Shown piece by piece: positions 53,567-62,220 of a stretch of DNA of 64,000 nt; positions within the stretch are counted from its first letter, which is position 1, and every line of letters begins with the position of its first letter. Below the pieces are notes generated by a model. That model was not told the DNA's origin and made no database searches. It worked only from the letters and a program-made list of their open reading frames with translations. The position numbers were made by a program, and so were the translations under genes. The DNA is from Pseudomonas tolaasii NCPPB 2192 (lineage in GTDB: Bacteria > Pseudomonadota > Gammaproteobacteria > Pseudomonadales > Pseudomonadaceae), in the NCBI RefSeq assembly GCF_002813445.1, contig NZ_PHHD01000001.1:3596001-3660000 (forward strand), in the 5' to 3' direction.

Positions 53567-54112
53567 TTACTTGATCAGGCTGAGGAATTCGCTGCGGGTG
53601 GCCGCGTTTTCGCGGAACTCACCCAGCATCACCGAGGTGATCATTGACGAATTCTGTTTTTCCACACCGCGCATCATCATGCACATGTGCTTGGCTTCAA
53701 TCACCACCGCCACGCCCAGGGCACCGGTGACTTGCATCACGGCATCGGCGATCTGGCGGCTGAGGTTTTCCTGGATCTGCAGGCGGCGCGCATACATATC
53801 AACGATACGTGCGACTTTCGACAGGCCCAGCACTTTGCCGCTCGGGATATACGCGACGTGAGCCTTGCCGATAAACGGCAGCAGGTGATGTTCGCACAGC
53901 GAGTACAACTCGATGTCCTTGACCAGCACCATTTCGCTGTTGTCAGAGCTGAACAGGGCACCGTTGGTGACCTCTTCCAGTGTCTGTTCATAACCGCGGC
54001 AAAGGTACTGCATCGCCTTGGCGGCACGCTTTGGCGTGTCAAGCAGGCCCTCGCGGGAAACGTCCTCGCCGAGCTGGCCGAGGATCGCCGTGTAATTCTG
54101 TTCCAGGGACAT
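53567..54112 (-). CDS. folE: GTP cyclohydrolase I (FolE)
   Basis: 181 residues with the type I signature: zinc Cys and His in YSLCEHHLLPF, GKAHVAYIPSGKVLGLSKVARIVDMYARRLQIQENL, and the third ligand in EAKHMCMMMRG. It makes 7,8-dihydroneopterin triphosphate, the first step to folate. The ATG at 54112 has AGGTAG upstream. Several FolE paralogues exist in Pseudomonas; this one corresponds to the copy next to the Smr gene (PA1674 in P. aeruginosa as I recall). Confidence 0.94.
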   Translation of the reverse strand: MSLEQNYTAILGQLGEDVSREGLLDTPKRAAKAMQYLCRGYEQTLEEVTNGALFSSDNSEMVLVKDIELYSLCEHHLLPFIGKAHVAYIPSGKVLGLSKVARIVDMYARRLQIQENLSRQIADAVMQVTGALGVAVVIEAKHMCMMMRGVEKQNSSMITSVMLGEFRENAATRSEFLSLIK

Positions 54113-54190
54113 GAAACTACCTGTGGGATTTTCGCAAAGCGCAAGGGTACGGCGGCGGGCACATCGCTGCAAGCTTGACGATGGCACTTG

Positions 54191-54748
54191 TTACTCGTCG
54201 CGGCCTTCCATCATGGTGCGCTTGAGCATCACATACACCGCACCGGCGCCGCCGTGGCGTGCCTGGCACGAGGTAAAGCCAAGCACTTGGGCATGCTGGC
54301 GCAGCCAGGTGTTGACGTGGCTTTTGATCATCGGGCGCTTGCCGTCAAGCCGTACGGCCTTGCCGTGGGTGACGCGTACGCAGCGGATTTCGAATTGGGT
54401 GGCTTCGGCGAGGAAGGCCCAAAGGGTTTCGCGGGCTTTCTCCACGCTCATGCCGTGCAGGTCGAGGCTGCCTTCGAAGGGGATCTGCCCGATCTTGAGC
54501 TTGCGCATCTGGCTTTCCTGCACACCGTCGCGGGCCCACATCAGTTCGTCTTCAGGGCCTACGTCGATAACGAACTGGTCCGACAAGCCATCCACCGTGG
54601 TCGCATCGGTGCGCACGGTCGCGGCCTGGCGCAGTTTGGCGATCTGCGCCCGGTCAGCCTTGGGTTTGCCGGTGTCGGCGCGGTCGTGCTTGATCGGCTT
54701 GACGCCGCGCAGCTCGTTTTTGAACAGGGAAAAATCGTCGTCTTGCAT
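54191..54748 (-). CDS. Smr-domain protein
   Basis: 185 residues. The N-terminal half is charged with no known fold; the C-terminal about 90 residues form an Smr domain with LDLHGMSVEKAR, VTHGKA and a terminal ARHGGAGAVYVMLKR. Stand-alone Smr proteins are nucleases or nucleic-acid-binding factors acting on branched DNA or stalled ribosome mRNA. It is 78 bases upstream of folE on the same strand. Confidence 0.9.
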   Translation of the reverse strand: MQDDDFSLFKNELRGVKPIKHDRADTGKPKADRAQIAKLRQAATVRTDATTVDGLSDQFVIDVGPEDELMWARDGVQESQMRKLKIGQIPFEGSLDLHGMSVEKARETLWAFLAEATQFEIRCVRVTHGKAVRLDGKRPMIKSHVNTWLRQHAQVLGFTSCQARHGGAGAVYVMLKRTMMEGRDE

Positions 54749-54823
54749 GTCAGCCTCCGCGAAGGGCGGGCAGTTTACCTAAATCGCGGCGGCCGGGGCG
54801 CAGGAAACGCTATCCAGGTGCCA

Positions 54824-55144
54824 TCAGTCGTGCTTTTTCATCAGGTGCGAAGCGATATTCAACGACAAGGGCTGGCGCATTTTCCGACGGCTGCGGCGCC
54901 ATAACCACACGCCCAACCACAACACCAGCAGGCCGACCACGGCCAGGATCGCCGAGCCACCAGGGCTGGCATTCAACTCGCCAAGGGCTGGCGAGTGGCC
55001 AAACAGCCCGGCGCCACCAGCGCCGGCCAACAACACACCAACAATCGCCAGCAGCGCGGCAAAGCCCGCCACCAGGCGCAGACGCCAGTTGCTCGGGCCC
55101 TTGGGGCGCAAGCGACGAGCATCAAAACCATCGGATATCTTCAT
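54824..55144 (-). CDS. Small two-helix membrane protein, unknown
   Basis: 106 residues with two hydrophobic helices (LRLVAGFAALLAIVGVLLAGAGGAGLF and AILAVVGLLVLWLGVWLW) followed by an Arg/Lys-rich tail (RRSRRKMR). The loop is rich in Gly, Ser and Asn. No family was recognised; it occupies the place of P. aeruginosa PA1676 in the conserved folE-smr-prmB order (recalled). Start ATG at 55144. Confidence 0.7.
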   Translation of the reverse strand: MKISDGFDARRLRPKGPSNWRLRLVAGFAALLAIVGVLLAGAGGAGLFGHSPALGELNASPGGSAILAVVGLLVLWLGVWLWRRSRRKMRQPLSLNIASHLMKKHD

Positions 55145-55239
55145 TCCGACCTTTCCTCCAGGGTATCGGCCCTTCGACCGGAAGATACACAGGTTGTTCC
55201 GGGGGCAGGGGTAAATGCGCCAAATGAAAGGGCTTTGCG

Positions 55240-55276
55240 GATGAGCGGGGCAATAAACATTGCCGCGCCGCTCATC
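55240..55276 (-). terminator. Hairpin 3' of the isochorismatase-like gene
   Basis: GATGAGCGG (55240-55248) pairs with CCGCTCATC (55268-55276), with an inner stem GGCAAT/ATTGCC. It begins 11 bases after the stop codon. There is no clear T-run, so termination is plausible but not certain. Confidence 0.55.
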
Positions 55277-55286
55277 AGAAGGTCGA

Positions 55287-55877
55287 TCAGATCAGATCTT
55301 TGGTCAGCGCGAGGGTGGCGAAGTTGTCGGCCATGATGGCCATTTCAGTCTGGTGCACATGTTCGGCGCTCAGCACGCCGCCTTTGTAAGGCAGGTCGCG
55401 AGTGGCGCAGGCGTCTTCCACCAGGGTGCAGCGAAAACCCAGATTTTTGGCGGCGCGCACGGTGGTGCTGACGCTGGAATGGCTCATGAAACCGCAGACG
55501 ATCAGGTCCAGGGAGCCCAGGTCCTGCAGGTGCTTTTCCAGGCCGGTACCGTGGAAGGCGCTCGGCAACAGTTTGCCGATGATGGTTTCGTCACCCAGGG
55601 GTTCAAGGCCTGGAATGAATTGGCCGCGTTCACCCTGCGGGTCAAACAGGCCGCCGACGGTGCCCAGGTGGCGCACATGCACAATCGGGCGCCCGGCGTT
55701 GCGGGCGGCTGCGACCAGTTGCTTGATGTGGTCGACCGCCGCGTCCATGCCGGACAGCGCGAGCGGGCCGCTGAGGTATTCCTTCTGGGCGTCGATGATC
55801 ACGAGGGTCGCATGGTTCAGGTTGGCTGCTGCGTAACCGCGACCGCTGAGTTGAAACATCGTCTTTGGAACGGACAT
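55287..55877 (-). CDS. Isochorismatase-like cysteine hydrolase
   Basis: 196 residues of the isochorismatase-fold hydrolase family. The catalytic Asp is in LVIIDAQKEYL, Lys in IIGKLLPSAF and the nucleophile Cys in VEDACATRDLPYK; the cis-peptide region is VCGFMSHSSVSTTVRAA. The substrate is unknown; relatives cleave amides such as nicotinamide or ureas. The ATG at 55877 has AGGAG. It is divergent from prmB, as in P. aeruginosa PA1677/PA1678 (recalled). Confidence 0.88.
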   Translation of the reverse strand: MSVPKTMFQLSGRGYAAANLNHATLVIIDAQKEYLSGPLALSGMDAAVDHIKQLVAAARNAGRPIVHVRHLGTVGGLFDPQGERGQFIPGLEPLGDETIIGKLLPSAFHGTGLEKHLQDLGSLDLIVCGFMSHSSVSTTVRAAKNLGFRCTLVEDACATRDLPYKGGVLSAEHVHQTEMAIMADNFATLALTKDLI

Positions 55878-56116
55878 TCTGGGGCTCCTGTGAGGGGGGC
55901 TTTTGTCACATTGTCCACTGGCTGAGCGGTTCTGTGAATCGCTACCATCGTAAGGTACGCCGTTGTTGACGTGCAGCGATGTCAAGTGCACGGCTTGTGT
56001 AGCGCAATGATGGCAAATTGGATGAATTCCGACGGGTGGCGCAGAGGTTTCAGACATCGAAGGGACAGGCGAAGGCTGTTAGAATCCCCAGTCGTTTTTT
56101 CCAGGAGCTTGCCCCC

Positions 56117-57025
56117 GTGATCACCTCCCGCCTGCGCACCTTGCGCGACCACATCCGTTGGGCTGTCAGCCGTTTCCATGGGGAAGACCTGTTTTTCGGG
56201 CATGGCACCGACAACGCCTGGGACGAAGCCCGCCAGCTCGTGTTGGGTGCCTTGCATCTGCCGTGGGAAATTGCCGACAGCTATCTGGATTGCAACCTCG
56301 AAGAAGAGGAAATTTCCCACGTCCAGCGCTTGCTGCACCGCCGTATCCACGAGCGCGTGCCGACGGCTTACCTGTTGAAAGAGGCTTGGTTCTGCGGGAT
56401 GTCGTTTATCGTTGATGAGCGTGTGTTGATCCCCCGCTCGCCGATTGGCGAACTGATCGAAAACCGCTTCGCACCCTGGCTGGGCAAATCACCGGCACGC
56501 ATCCTCGACCTGTGCACCGGCTCCGGCTGCATCGGCATTGCATGCGCCTACGAATTCCCGGACGCCGAAGTGGTGCTGGGTGACTTGTCCTTCGAAGCCC
56601 TGGAAGTAGCCAACCAGAACATTGAGCGCCACGGCGTTGATGAGCGCGTGTACACCGTGCAAGGCGACGGCTTCGACGGTTTGCCGGGCCAGCGTTTCGA
56701 CCTGATCGTGTCCAACCCGCCGTACGTGGACGCCGAAGATTTCGCCGACATGCCCGACGAGTACCAGCACGAGCCGGAGCTGGGCCTGGCCTGCGGTGAT
56801 GACGGCTTGAACCTGGTGCGCCGCATGCTGGCCGAAGCCGCCGACCACCTGACCGAGAAAGGCTTGCTGATTGTCGAAGTGGGCAACAGCCAGGTGCACG
56901 TTGAAGCGCTGTACCCGGAAGTGGACTTTGCCTGGCTGGAATTCCAGCGCGGCGGCCACGGCGTGTTCATGCTGACGGCCGAGCAGTGCCGCCAGCATCA
57001 GGCCGTGTTCGCCGCCAGGGTTTAA
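56117..57025 (+). CDS. prmB: Ribosomal protein uL3 glutamine methyltransferase PrmB
   Basis: 302 residues with an N-terminal helical domain and an S-adenosylmethionine Rossmann domain: LDLCTGSGCIGIACAYEFP and the glutamine-methylating motif SNPPYVD. The length and PRSPIGELIENRF block fit PrmB rather than PrmC/HemK. It methylates the side-chain amide of a conserved Gln in L3 during 50S assembly. The start is a GTG at 56117 with CAGGAG upstream. Confidence 0.93.
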   Translation: MITSRLRTLRDHIRWAVSRFHGEDLFFGHGTDNAWDEARQLVLGALHLPWEIADSYLDCNLEEEEISHVQRLLHRRIHERVPTAYLLKEAWFCGMSFIVDERVLIPRSPIGELIENRFAPWLGKSPARILDLCTGSGCIGIACAYEFPDAEVVLGDLSFEALEVANQNIERHGVDERVYTVQGDGFDGLPGQRFDLIVSNPPYVDAEDFADMPDEYQHEPELGLACGDDGLNLVRRMLAEAADHLTEKGLLIVEVGNSQVHVEALYPEVDFAWLEFQRGGHGVFMLTAEQCRQHQAVFAARV

Positions 57026-57043
57026 CGGCAAATATGCGCCCGG

Positions 57044-57122
57044 TGTGGGAGCTGGCTTGCCTGCGATAGCGGTCATCAGTAACAAATGCACTACCGCTAT
57101 CGCAGGCAAGCCAGCTCCCACA
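57044..57122. repeat. Paired REP, CTGGCTTGCCTGCGAT type
   Basis: Nearly perfect inverted arms (about 30 bases each, TGTGGGAGCTGGCTTGCCTG and on through GATAGCGGT) with a short middle, between the convergent prmB and the membrane-protein gene. Confidence 0.87.
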
Positions 57123-57144
57123 ATTCAGGTTGCATTCCAATCGA

Positions 57145-57951
57145 CTACCGGTGTGTCGCAATCCAGATCAACAACCCCGCCTGAAATACCGTAAACGCCA
57201 CCAAACACGTAATGGTGAAGCGCAAGCCGCTGTCCTCACGCTTGAACTTGGTGACCTTTTCTTCTTCCTTGCGCAGCTTCACTTCCTGCTCGGCCAGGTT
57301 GTGCTCGGCCTGTTGCAACATCTGCGCAGCTTCGAGAATTTCCACAAACTGCACCTTCTCGGAGTTCCAGCTGTCGAGCACGTCGCTGACCTTGCCCGGT
57401 TGCACGTTGCCTTTGAGGTGCTGCACGTCGGCGTAAGCCACGTCAAAACCCTGGATGCGCAGGAAGTGATCGCGACGCAGGCGGGTGGCTTCGTTGAGTG
57501 CGTCCTTGTTGGCGAGGTCCACGCCGTCGACGCGGTAATGCGACCAGCGTTTTTTCGCCCAGGCGGCGCCTTGCGCCACCAGGAAACGCCCCAGGCCACG
57601 GTTGGCCGGTTCGATTTCCAGGCTGTTGCCTGGGCCGAAATGCACGCGGTGGGTGTCGTGATCGACCCAGATGTCCAGATGGTTCTGTTCGCGGCGTACG
57701 CGCTGGCCCGGCAATTGAATGACCATGCGCAGCAGGCTGCGATGCTTGTCGTTGCGCTCGGCGTAGCCGAACTGCACAAACCGCAACGGGCGTGGCCCGG
57801 TGGCGCGGTCGGTCGCCAGTGGGGCCAGGCGCAACATCTTGAAGTGTTCGGCCTGTACGTCCGCCCACGGCAGAGCCGCCGCCGCGACGGCCTCGGTGTT
57901 GTCAGCCGGGGTGTCGGCGGTAGGTTCGGGTGTTGCTTCAGTGGTTGTCAT
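57145..57951 (-). CDS. Conserved membrane-anchored protein with coiled coil, unknown
   Basis: 268 residues: an acidic Thr/Pro/Ala-rich N-terminus (1-30), a soluble beta-rich domain (about 35-130, FVQFGYAERNDKHRSLLRMVIQLPGQ), a charged coiled-coil segment (about 195-240, QMLQQAEHNLAEQEVKLRKEEEK) and one C-terminal membrane helix (FTITCLVAFTVFQAGLLIWIA). I do not recognise a family; it corresponds by position to P. aeruginosa PA1679. The topology suggests a tail-anchored cytoplasmic protein. Confidence 0.75.
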   Translation of the reverse strand: MTTTEATPEPTADTPADNTEAVAAAALPWADVQAEHFKMLRLAPLATDRATGPRPLRFVQFGYAERNDKHRSLLRMVIQLPGQRVRREQNHLDIWVDHDTHRVHFGPGNSLEIEPANRGLGRFLVAQGAAWAKKRWSHYRVDGVDLANKDALNEATRLRRDHFLRIQGFDVAYADVQHLKGNVQPGKVSDVLDSWNSEKVQFVEILEAAQMLQQAEHNLAEQEVKLRKEEEKVTKFKREDSGLRFTITCLVAFTVFQAGLLIWIATHR

Positions 57952-58050
57952 GCGGCGCGATCCTGTCCAAGCCTTGCGAGCCGACAGCCTTGTTGCTGTC
58001 GACTCCTGGCTTATCGGCCGTTTTGCCGAGGACTGGAGGCCAATAGTCGC

Positions 58051-59013
58051 TTAACGGGGTTGAAGTCCGTCGATAAAGCGCACGATGCGTGCCCCCAGTT
58101 CGGCCGCCAGCGGCAGTTTGGGGTCGTTATAGGAGGCCAGTTGCTCCTTTACGTCCTTGGGCACGATGCGCATTACGTGGTTCATGCCTTCGATCACGGT
58201 CAGTTGCGCATCGGGCTTGGCCTTTTTCAATTGTTGAGCGTCGGCGACACCGACTTGAATATCGTTGGTGCCCTGGATAATCAGCGCCGGCATCGTGAGT
58301 TTGGCGAATTCGGCCGATGGGTCGGCGCGAAACAGGCTGATCAGATATGGCTGCACGGTGGGTCGGAAGATGCCCTCCAGCGGGCCGGGCACATCCGCAT
58401 CGACCTGGCCGGCCTTGAGGTGATCGAGCATTTCATTGCTGCGCAACAGCAGGGCAGGGGGCAGGTGGTCGGCCAGTTGCTGGCGGATCACCTGGTCCAC
58501 CGGCCGGGCGCTGCCGGAGAGGGAAATCACGCCGGCGGGTTGCAGTTGCGGCGCGGCGAGGGTGGCGACCAATGCACCTTCGCTGTGGCCCAGCACGATC
58601 AGCGGGCCCATGCGTTTGTCGGCCTTGAGCAGTTTGCCCCAGGCCACGGCGTCGGCCACGTAGGCGTCGAGGGTCAGGTTGCGCTCGTCCGGGGTGGCGG
58701 CCAGGCTGGCGGCGACACCGCGTTTGTCATAACGCACGCTGGCAATGTTGTTGCGGGCCAGCACCCAGGCCAGGCGCTTGAGGCTGTCGTTGCGCGCGCC
58801 GTCGGCGCTGTTGCCGTTGCGGTCGGTGGGGCCGGAGCCGGCGATGATCAGCACCACGGGCACGGGTTTGTCCGATTGCGGCAGCAACAGCGAACCAAAC
58901 AGCTCGCCGCTGCCGGTGTCGAGGCTGATGGGGCGTTGCAGCACCACAGGGGAGGCGGCGAAGCCCAGGCTGGAAAACAGGGTGAGGGTTAAAAGCAGAA
59001 CTCGCAGCATCAT
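58051..59013 (-). CDS. Exported alpha/beta hydrolase
   Basis: 320 residues with a signal peptide (MMLRVLLLTLTLFSSLGFAA). The alpha/beta-hydrolase core shows the oxyanion region IAGSGPTDRNG, the nucleophile elbow GHSEG, an Asp in IIQGTNDIQV and a His in GMNHVMRIV, so the triad is complete. It is probably a periplasmic esterase or acyl hydrolase of unknown substrate. It is divergent from aroC. Confidence 0.87.
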   Translation of the reverse strand: MMLRVLLLTLTLFSSLGFAASPVVLQRPISLDTGSGELFGSLLLPQSDKPVPVVLIIAGSGPTDRNGNSADGARNDSLKRLAWVLARNNIASVRYDKRGVAASLAATPDERNLTLDAYVADAVAWGKLLKADKRMGPLIVLGHSEGALVATLAAPQLQPAGVISLSGSARPVDQVIRQQLADHLPPALLLRSNEMLDHLKAGQVDADVPGPLEGIFRPTVQPYLISLFRADPSAEFAKLTMPALIIQGTNDIQVGVADAQQLKKAKPDAQLTVIEGMNHVMRIVPKDVKEQLASYNDPKLPLAAELGARIVRFIDGLQPR

Positions 59014-59093
59014 CGCGCCATCATCGGGAAGGTGCCGGTTGGACAGATGTCTACCGGTAAGGTTTCGAGGATGAACTAGTCGAATAGCCTGCG

Positions 59094-59099
59094 TATACT
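59094..59099 (+). promoter_or_regulatory. Possible -10 element (TATACT) of aroC
   Basis: TATACT lies 58 bases upstream of the aroC start, with only a weak -35 candidate (TGAACT at 59072, spacing 16). Confidence 0.35.
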
Positions 59100-59156
59100 G
59101 GCCGCCTTAAGTTATTACGGTTGACTTGATTCAACTGATTTCACGGAGCGCCCTGC

Positions 59157-60248
59157 ATGTCCGGCAATACCTTCGGCAAGCTGTTCACTGTCACCACCGC
59201 GGGCGAAAGCCATGGCCCGGCGTTGGTCGCCATTGTCGACGGCTGCCCGCCCGGCCTCGAGCTGTCCCTGGAAGACCTGCAGCGCGACCTCGACCGCCGC
59301 AAGCCCGGCACCAGCCGCCACACCACCCAGCGCCAGGAGCCCGACGAAGTCGAAATCCTCTCCGGCGTATTCGAAGGCCGCACCACCGGTTGCGCCATCG
59401 GCCTGCTGATCCGCAACACCGACCAGAAGTCCAAGGACTACTCGGCGATCAAGGACCTGTTTCGCCCGGCCCACGCCGACTACACCTACCACCACAAATA
59501 CGGCGAGCGCGACTACCGTGGCGGCGGCCGCAGCTCGGCGCGCGAAACCTCGATGCGCGTGGCTGCCGGTGCCATCGCCAAGAAGTACCTGGCGACCCAG
59601 GGCATCGTGGTGCGTGGCTACATGAGCCAGTTGGGCCCGATTGAAATCCCGTTCAAGACCTGGGACAGCGTGGAAAACAACGCGTTTTTCAGTCCTGACC
59701 CGGACAAGGTGCCGGAGCTGGAAGCCTATATGGACCAGCTGCGTCGCGACCAGGATTCGGTCGGCGCCAGGATCACCGTGATCGCCGAAGGCGTGAAACC
59801 AGGCCTGGGCGAGCCGATCTTCGACCGCCTTGACGCCGAACTGGCCCACGCGCTGATGAGCATCAACGCGGTCAAGGGCGTGGAAATCGGCGCCGGGTTC
59901 GCCTGCGTCTCCCAACGCGGCACCGAACACCGCGACGAACTGACCCCGGAAGGTTTCCTGAGCAACAACGCCGGTGGCATCCTCGGTGGCATTTCCTCCG
60001 GCCAGCCGATCGTGGCGCACCTGGCCCTCAAGGCCACGTCGAGCATCACCACCCCGGGTCGTTCGATCGACGTGCACGGCAACCCGGTGGACGTGATCAC
60101 TAAGGGCCGCCATGACCCGTGCGTCGGCATCCGTGCCACGCCGATCGCCGAAGCCATGATGGCCATCGTGTTGATGGACCACCTGCTGCGCAACCGCGGG
60201 CAAAACGCCGATGTGCGTGTAAGTACGCCGGTGCTGGGCCAGCTGTGA
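59157..60248 (+). CDS. aroC: Chorismate synthase
   Basis: 363 residues with all three chorismate synthase signatures: GESHGPALVAIVDGCPPG, the GGGRSSARETSMRVAAGA flavin/substrate block, and the C-terminal HDPCVGIRATPIAEAM. It converts EPSP to chorismate with reduced FMN, the branch point for aromatic amino acids, folate and siderophores. The ATG at 59157 has GGAG upstream. Confidence 0.97.
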   Translation: MSGNTFGKLFTVTTAGESHGPALVAIVDGCPPGLELSLEDLQRDLDRRKPGTSRHTTQRQEPDEVEILSGVFEGRTTGCAIGLLIRNTDQKSKDYSAIKDLFRPAHADYTYHHKYGERDYRGGGRSSARETSMRVAAGAIAKKYLATQGIVVRGYMSQLGPIEIPFKTWDSVENNAFFSPDPDKVPELEAYMDQLRRDQDSVGARITVIAEGVKPGLGEPIFDRLDAELAHALMSINAVKGVEIGAGFACVSQRGTEHRDELTPEGFLSNNAGGILGGISSGQPIVAHLALKATSSITTPGRSIDVHGNPVDVITKGRHDPCVGIRATPIAEAMMAIVLMDHLLRNRGQNADVRVSTPVLGQL

Positions 60249-60255
60249 CGCGCTA

Positions 60256-60310
60256 CTGTGGCGAGGGAGCTTGTCGAATCGTCGCACCGTCCCGCCGGGC
60301 TGCGAAGCAG
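60256..60310. repeat. REP remnant between aroC and the MFS gene
   Basis: TGTGGCGAGGGAGCTTGTCG followed by GCACCGTCCCGCCGGGCTGCGAAGCAGCCC, of which GGGCTGC/GCAGCCC is a local hairpin. It looks like a degenerate single REP of the type at 20381. Confidence 0.45.
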
Positions 60311-60321
60311 CCCCCTACAAT

Positions 60322-61485
60322 ATGACTCCAGCCCTCCCATACTGGCGCCTCTCCAGCTTCTACCTCTTCTACTTCGCCCTGCTCGGGGCGACGGCGCCAT
60401 TCCTGGCGCTGTACTTCGATCACCTGGGCTTCTCCAGCGCGCGAATCGGCGAGCTGGTGGCCATTCCCATGTTGATGCGTTGCGTGGCGCCGAACCTGTG
60501 GGGCTGGCTGGGGGACTACACCGGCCGACGCCTGGCCATCGTGCGTTTCGGCGCAGTGTGCACGCTGGCGAGCTTTTCGTTGATTTTCGTCAGCAAGACC
60601 TATGCCTGGCTGGCCCTGGTGATGGCGCTGCACGCGTTCTTCTGGCACGCGGTGTTGCCGCAATTTGAAGTGATCACCCTGGCCCACCTGCAAAAACAGA
60701 CCTCGCGCTACAGCCAGATTCGCCTGTGGGGCTCCATCGGTTTCATCCTCACAGTGGTGATCATGGGCCGGCTGTTCGACTGGTTGAGCCTGGACATCTA
60801 CCCGGTGGTGGTTGTGGTGATCATGGCCGGCATCATCGGTGCCAGCCTGTGGGTGCCGAACGCCCAGCCTGCCGCCCATGGCAACCGCCTGGCCGCCGAC
60901 GGGTTCTTCAAGCAACTGCGCAGCCCCGGCGTGCTTGCGTTTTATGCCTGTGTGGCGCTGATGCAGATGAGCCACGGCCCGTATTACACCTTTCTGACCC
61001 TGCACCTTGAACACCTCGGCTACAGCCGTGGCGTGATCGGCATGCTGTGGGCCGTGGGCGTGGTGGCGGAAGTGCTGATGTTCCTGGCCATGAGCCGCAT
61101 CCTGATGCGGTTTTCGGTGCGCCGGGTGTTGCTGGCGAGCTTTCTGTTGGCGGCACTGCGCTGGCTGCTGCTGGGCTCGTTTGCCGAACACCTGTGGGTA
61201 CTGTTGCTGGCGCAAATGATGCACGCCGCCACCTTCGGCAGTTTTCACGCCTCGGCGATTGCCTTTGTGCAGCGCAGCTTTGGCGACCGCCAACAGGGCC
61301 AGGGCCAGGCGCTTTACGCGGCCCTGGCCGGCACCGGCGGCGCATTGGGCGCACTCTACGCCGGTTACAGCTGGAACCTGCTGGGCCCGACCTTCACCTT
61401 TAGTATTGCCAGCGTCGCGGCGTTGGCTGCTGCCGTTATCATTGGCCTTCGATTGCAAGAGCCGAACACAGGAAACGTGCAATGA
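60322..61485 (+). CDS. MFS transporter, HcaT-like
   Basis: 387 residues, 12 membrane helices. It belongs to the phenylpropionate/nucleoside permease-like MFS group (YWRLSSFYLFYFALLGATAPFLALYF, RYSQIRLWGSIGFILTVVIMGRLFDW). The substrate is unknown. I used the ATG at 60322, which gives the usual PYWRLSSFY start, although no clear ribosome-binding site precedes it. The next gene overlaps its stop by four bases. Confidence 0.87.
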   Translation: MTPALPYWRLSSFYLFYFALLGATAPFLALYFDHLGFSSARIGELVAIPMLMRCVAPNLWGWLGDYTGRRLAIVRFGAVCTLASFSLIFVSKTYAWLALVMALHAFFWHAVLPQFEVITLAHLQKQTSRYSQIRLWGSIGFILTVVIMGRLFDWLSLDIYPVVVVVIMAGIIGASLWVPNAQPAAHGNRLAADGFFKQLRSPGVLAFYACVALMQMSHGPYYTFLTLHLEHLGYSRGVIGMLWAVGVVAEVLMFLAMSRILMRFSVRRVLLASFLLAALRWLLLGSFAEHLWVLLLAQMMHAATFGSFHASAIAFVQRSFGDRQQGQGQALYAALAGTGGALGALYAGYSWNLLGPTFTFSIASVAALAAAVIIGLRLQEPNTGNVQ

Positions 61486-62012
61486 GTTATGTAGCCGTCT
61501 ATCACATCGCCACTGCGGACACCCCCAACAAGGTGCTGACCCACTTCGACGACATCGCCTCGACCCTCGCCGAACACGGCGTGCGCTTCGAGCGCTGGCA
61601 GCCGGCCCCGATTGAGAAGGGCGCCAGTGATGCGGACATCATCGCCGCCTATCAGCCGCAGATCGACGCGCTGGGTTACCGTTCGGTGGAAGTCGTCCGT
61701 ATCACAAGCGATCACCCGCAAAAAGACGAAGGGCGTGCCGGGTTCCTCGGTGAGCGCCGTTACAGCGAGGATGAAGTACGTTTCTTCGTGGCCGGCCAGG
61801 GACTGTTCAGCCTGCATGTCGGCGATTACGTGTACGCCGTACGTTGCGAGAAAAATGACTTGCTGGTTATTCCCGCCGGTTTGGCCCATTGGTTTGATAT
61901 GGGTGAGAACCCGCACTTAGTAACGCTGCGCCCATTCAACAGCGCTCAAGGTTCAGTGCCGGAGTTTACCGGTGACGCGCTATCGCGAGATTTCCCCGGT
62001 CTGGACGATTAA
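61482..62012 (+). CDS. Acireductone-dioxygenase-like cupin lacking two metal-ligand histidines
   Basis: 176 residues clearly homologous to acireductone dioxygenase (MtnD): FDDIASTLAEHGVRFERWQ, SEDEVRFFVAGQGLFSLHVGDYVYAVRCEKNDLLVIPAGLAHWFDMGE. The metal site HxHxxxE...H is broken: where the family has EHxHGEDEV this protein has ERRYSEDEV, so the two first histidines are Arg92 and Tyr94; Glu98 and His136 remain. Without them normal Fe/Ni-dependent cleavage of the methionine-salvage acireductone is unlikely. It overlaps the MFS gene (ATGA). mtnB and mtnC, which I recall as neighbours of mtnD in P. aeruginosa, are absent. Confidence 0.88.
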   Translation: MSYVAVYHIATADTPNKVLTHFDDIASTLAEHGVRFERWQPAPIEKGASDADIIAAYQPQIDALGYRSVEVVRITSDHPQKDEGRAGFLGERRYSEDEVRFFVAGQGLFSLHVGDYVYAVRCEKNDLLVIPAGLAHWFDMGENPHLVTLRPFNSAQGSVPEFTGDALSRDFPGLDD

Positions 62013-62220
62013 ATTGAAGAATCCAGGTTTTCAACCCCGGCGAGTTGTAAGTTGCTGTGGGAAGAAGCCTGGATATCTGTAAGGCTCGGCTGGTTATTTC
62101 GCGTCTTATGCTTTCATTCCATTCACTGTGTAACTCTCTCTATCTCGATGTTTATGTCACCTGTCAATAGGAGGAATCCGAAGGGTGGCAAGGCATCCGC
62201 TAACGAAAGGAGAGAGAACA

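Noticed and set aside
60271..60321. TTG start for the MFS gene 17 codons upstream
   Set aside because: The added residues come from a REP remnant and are not typical of the family.
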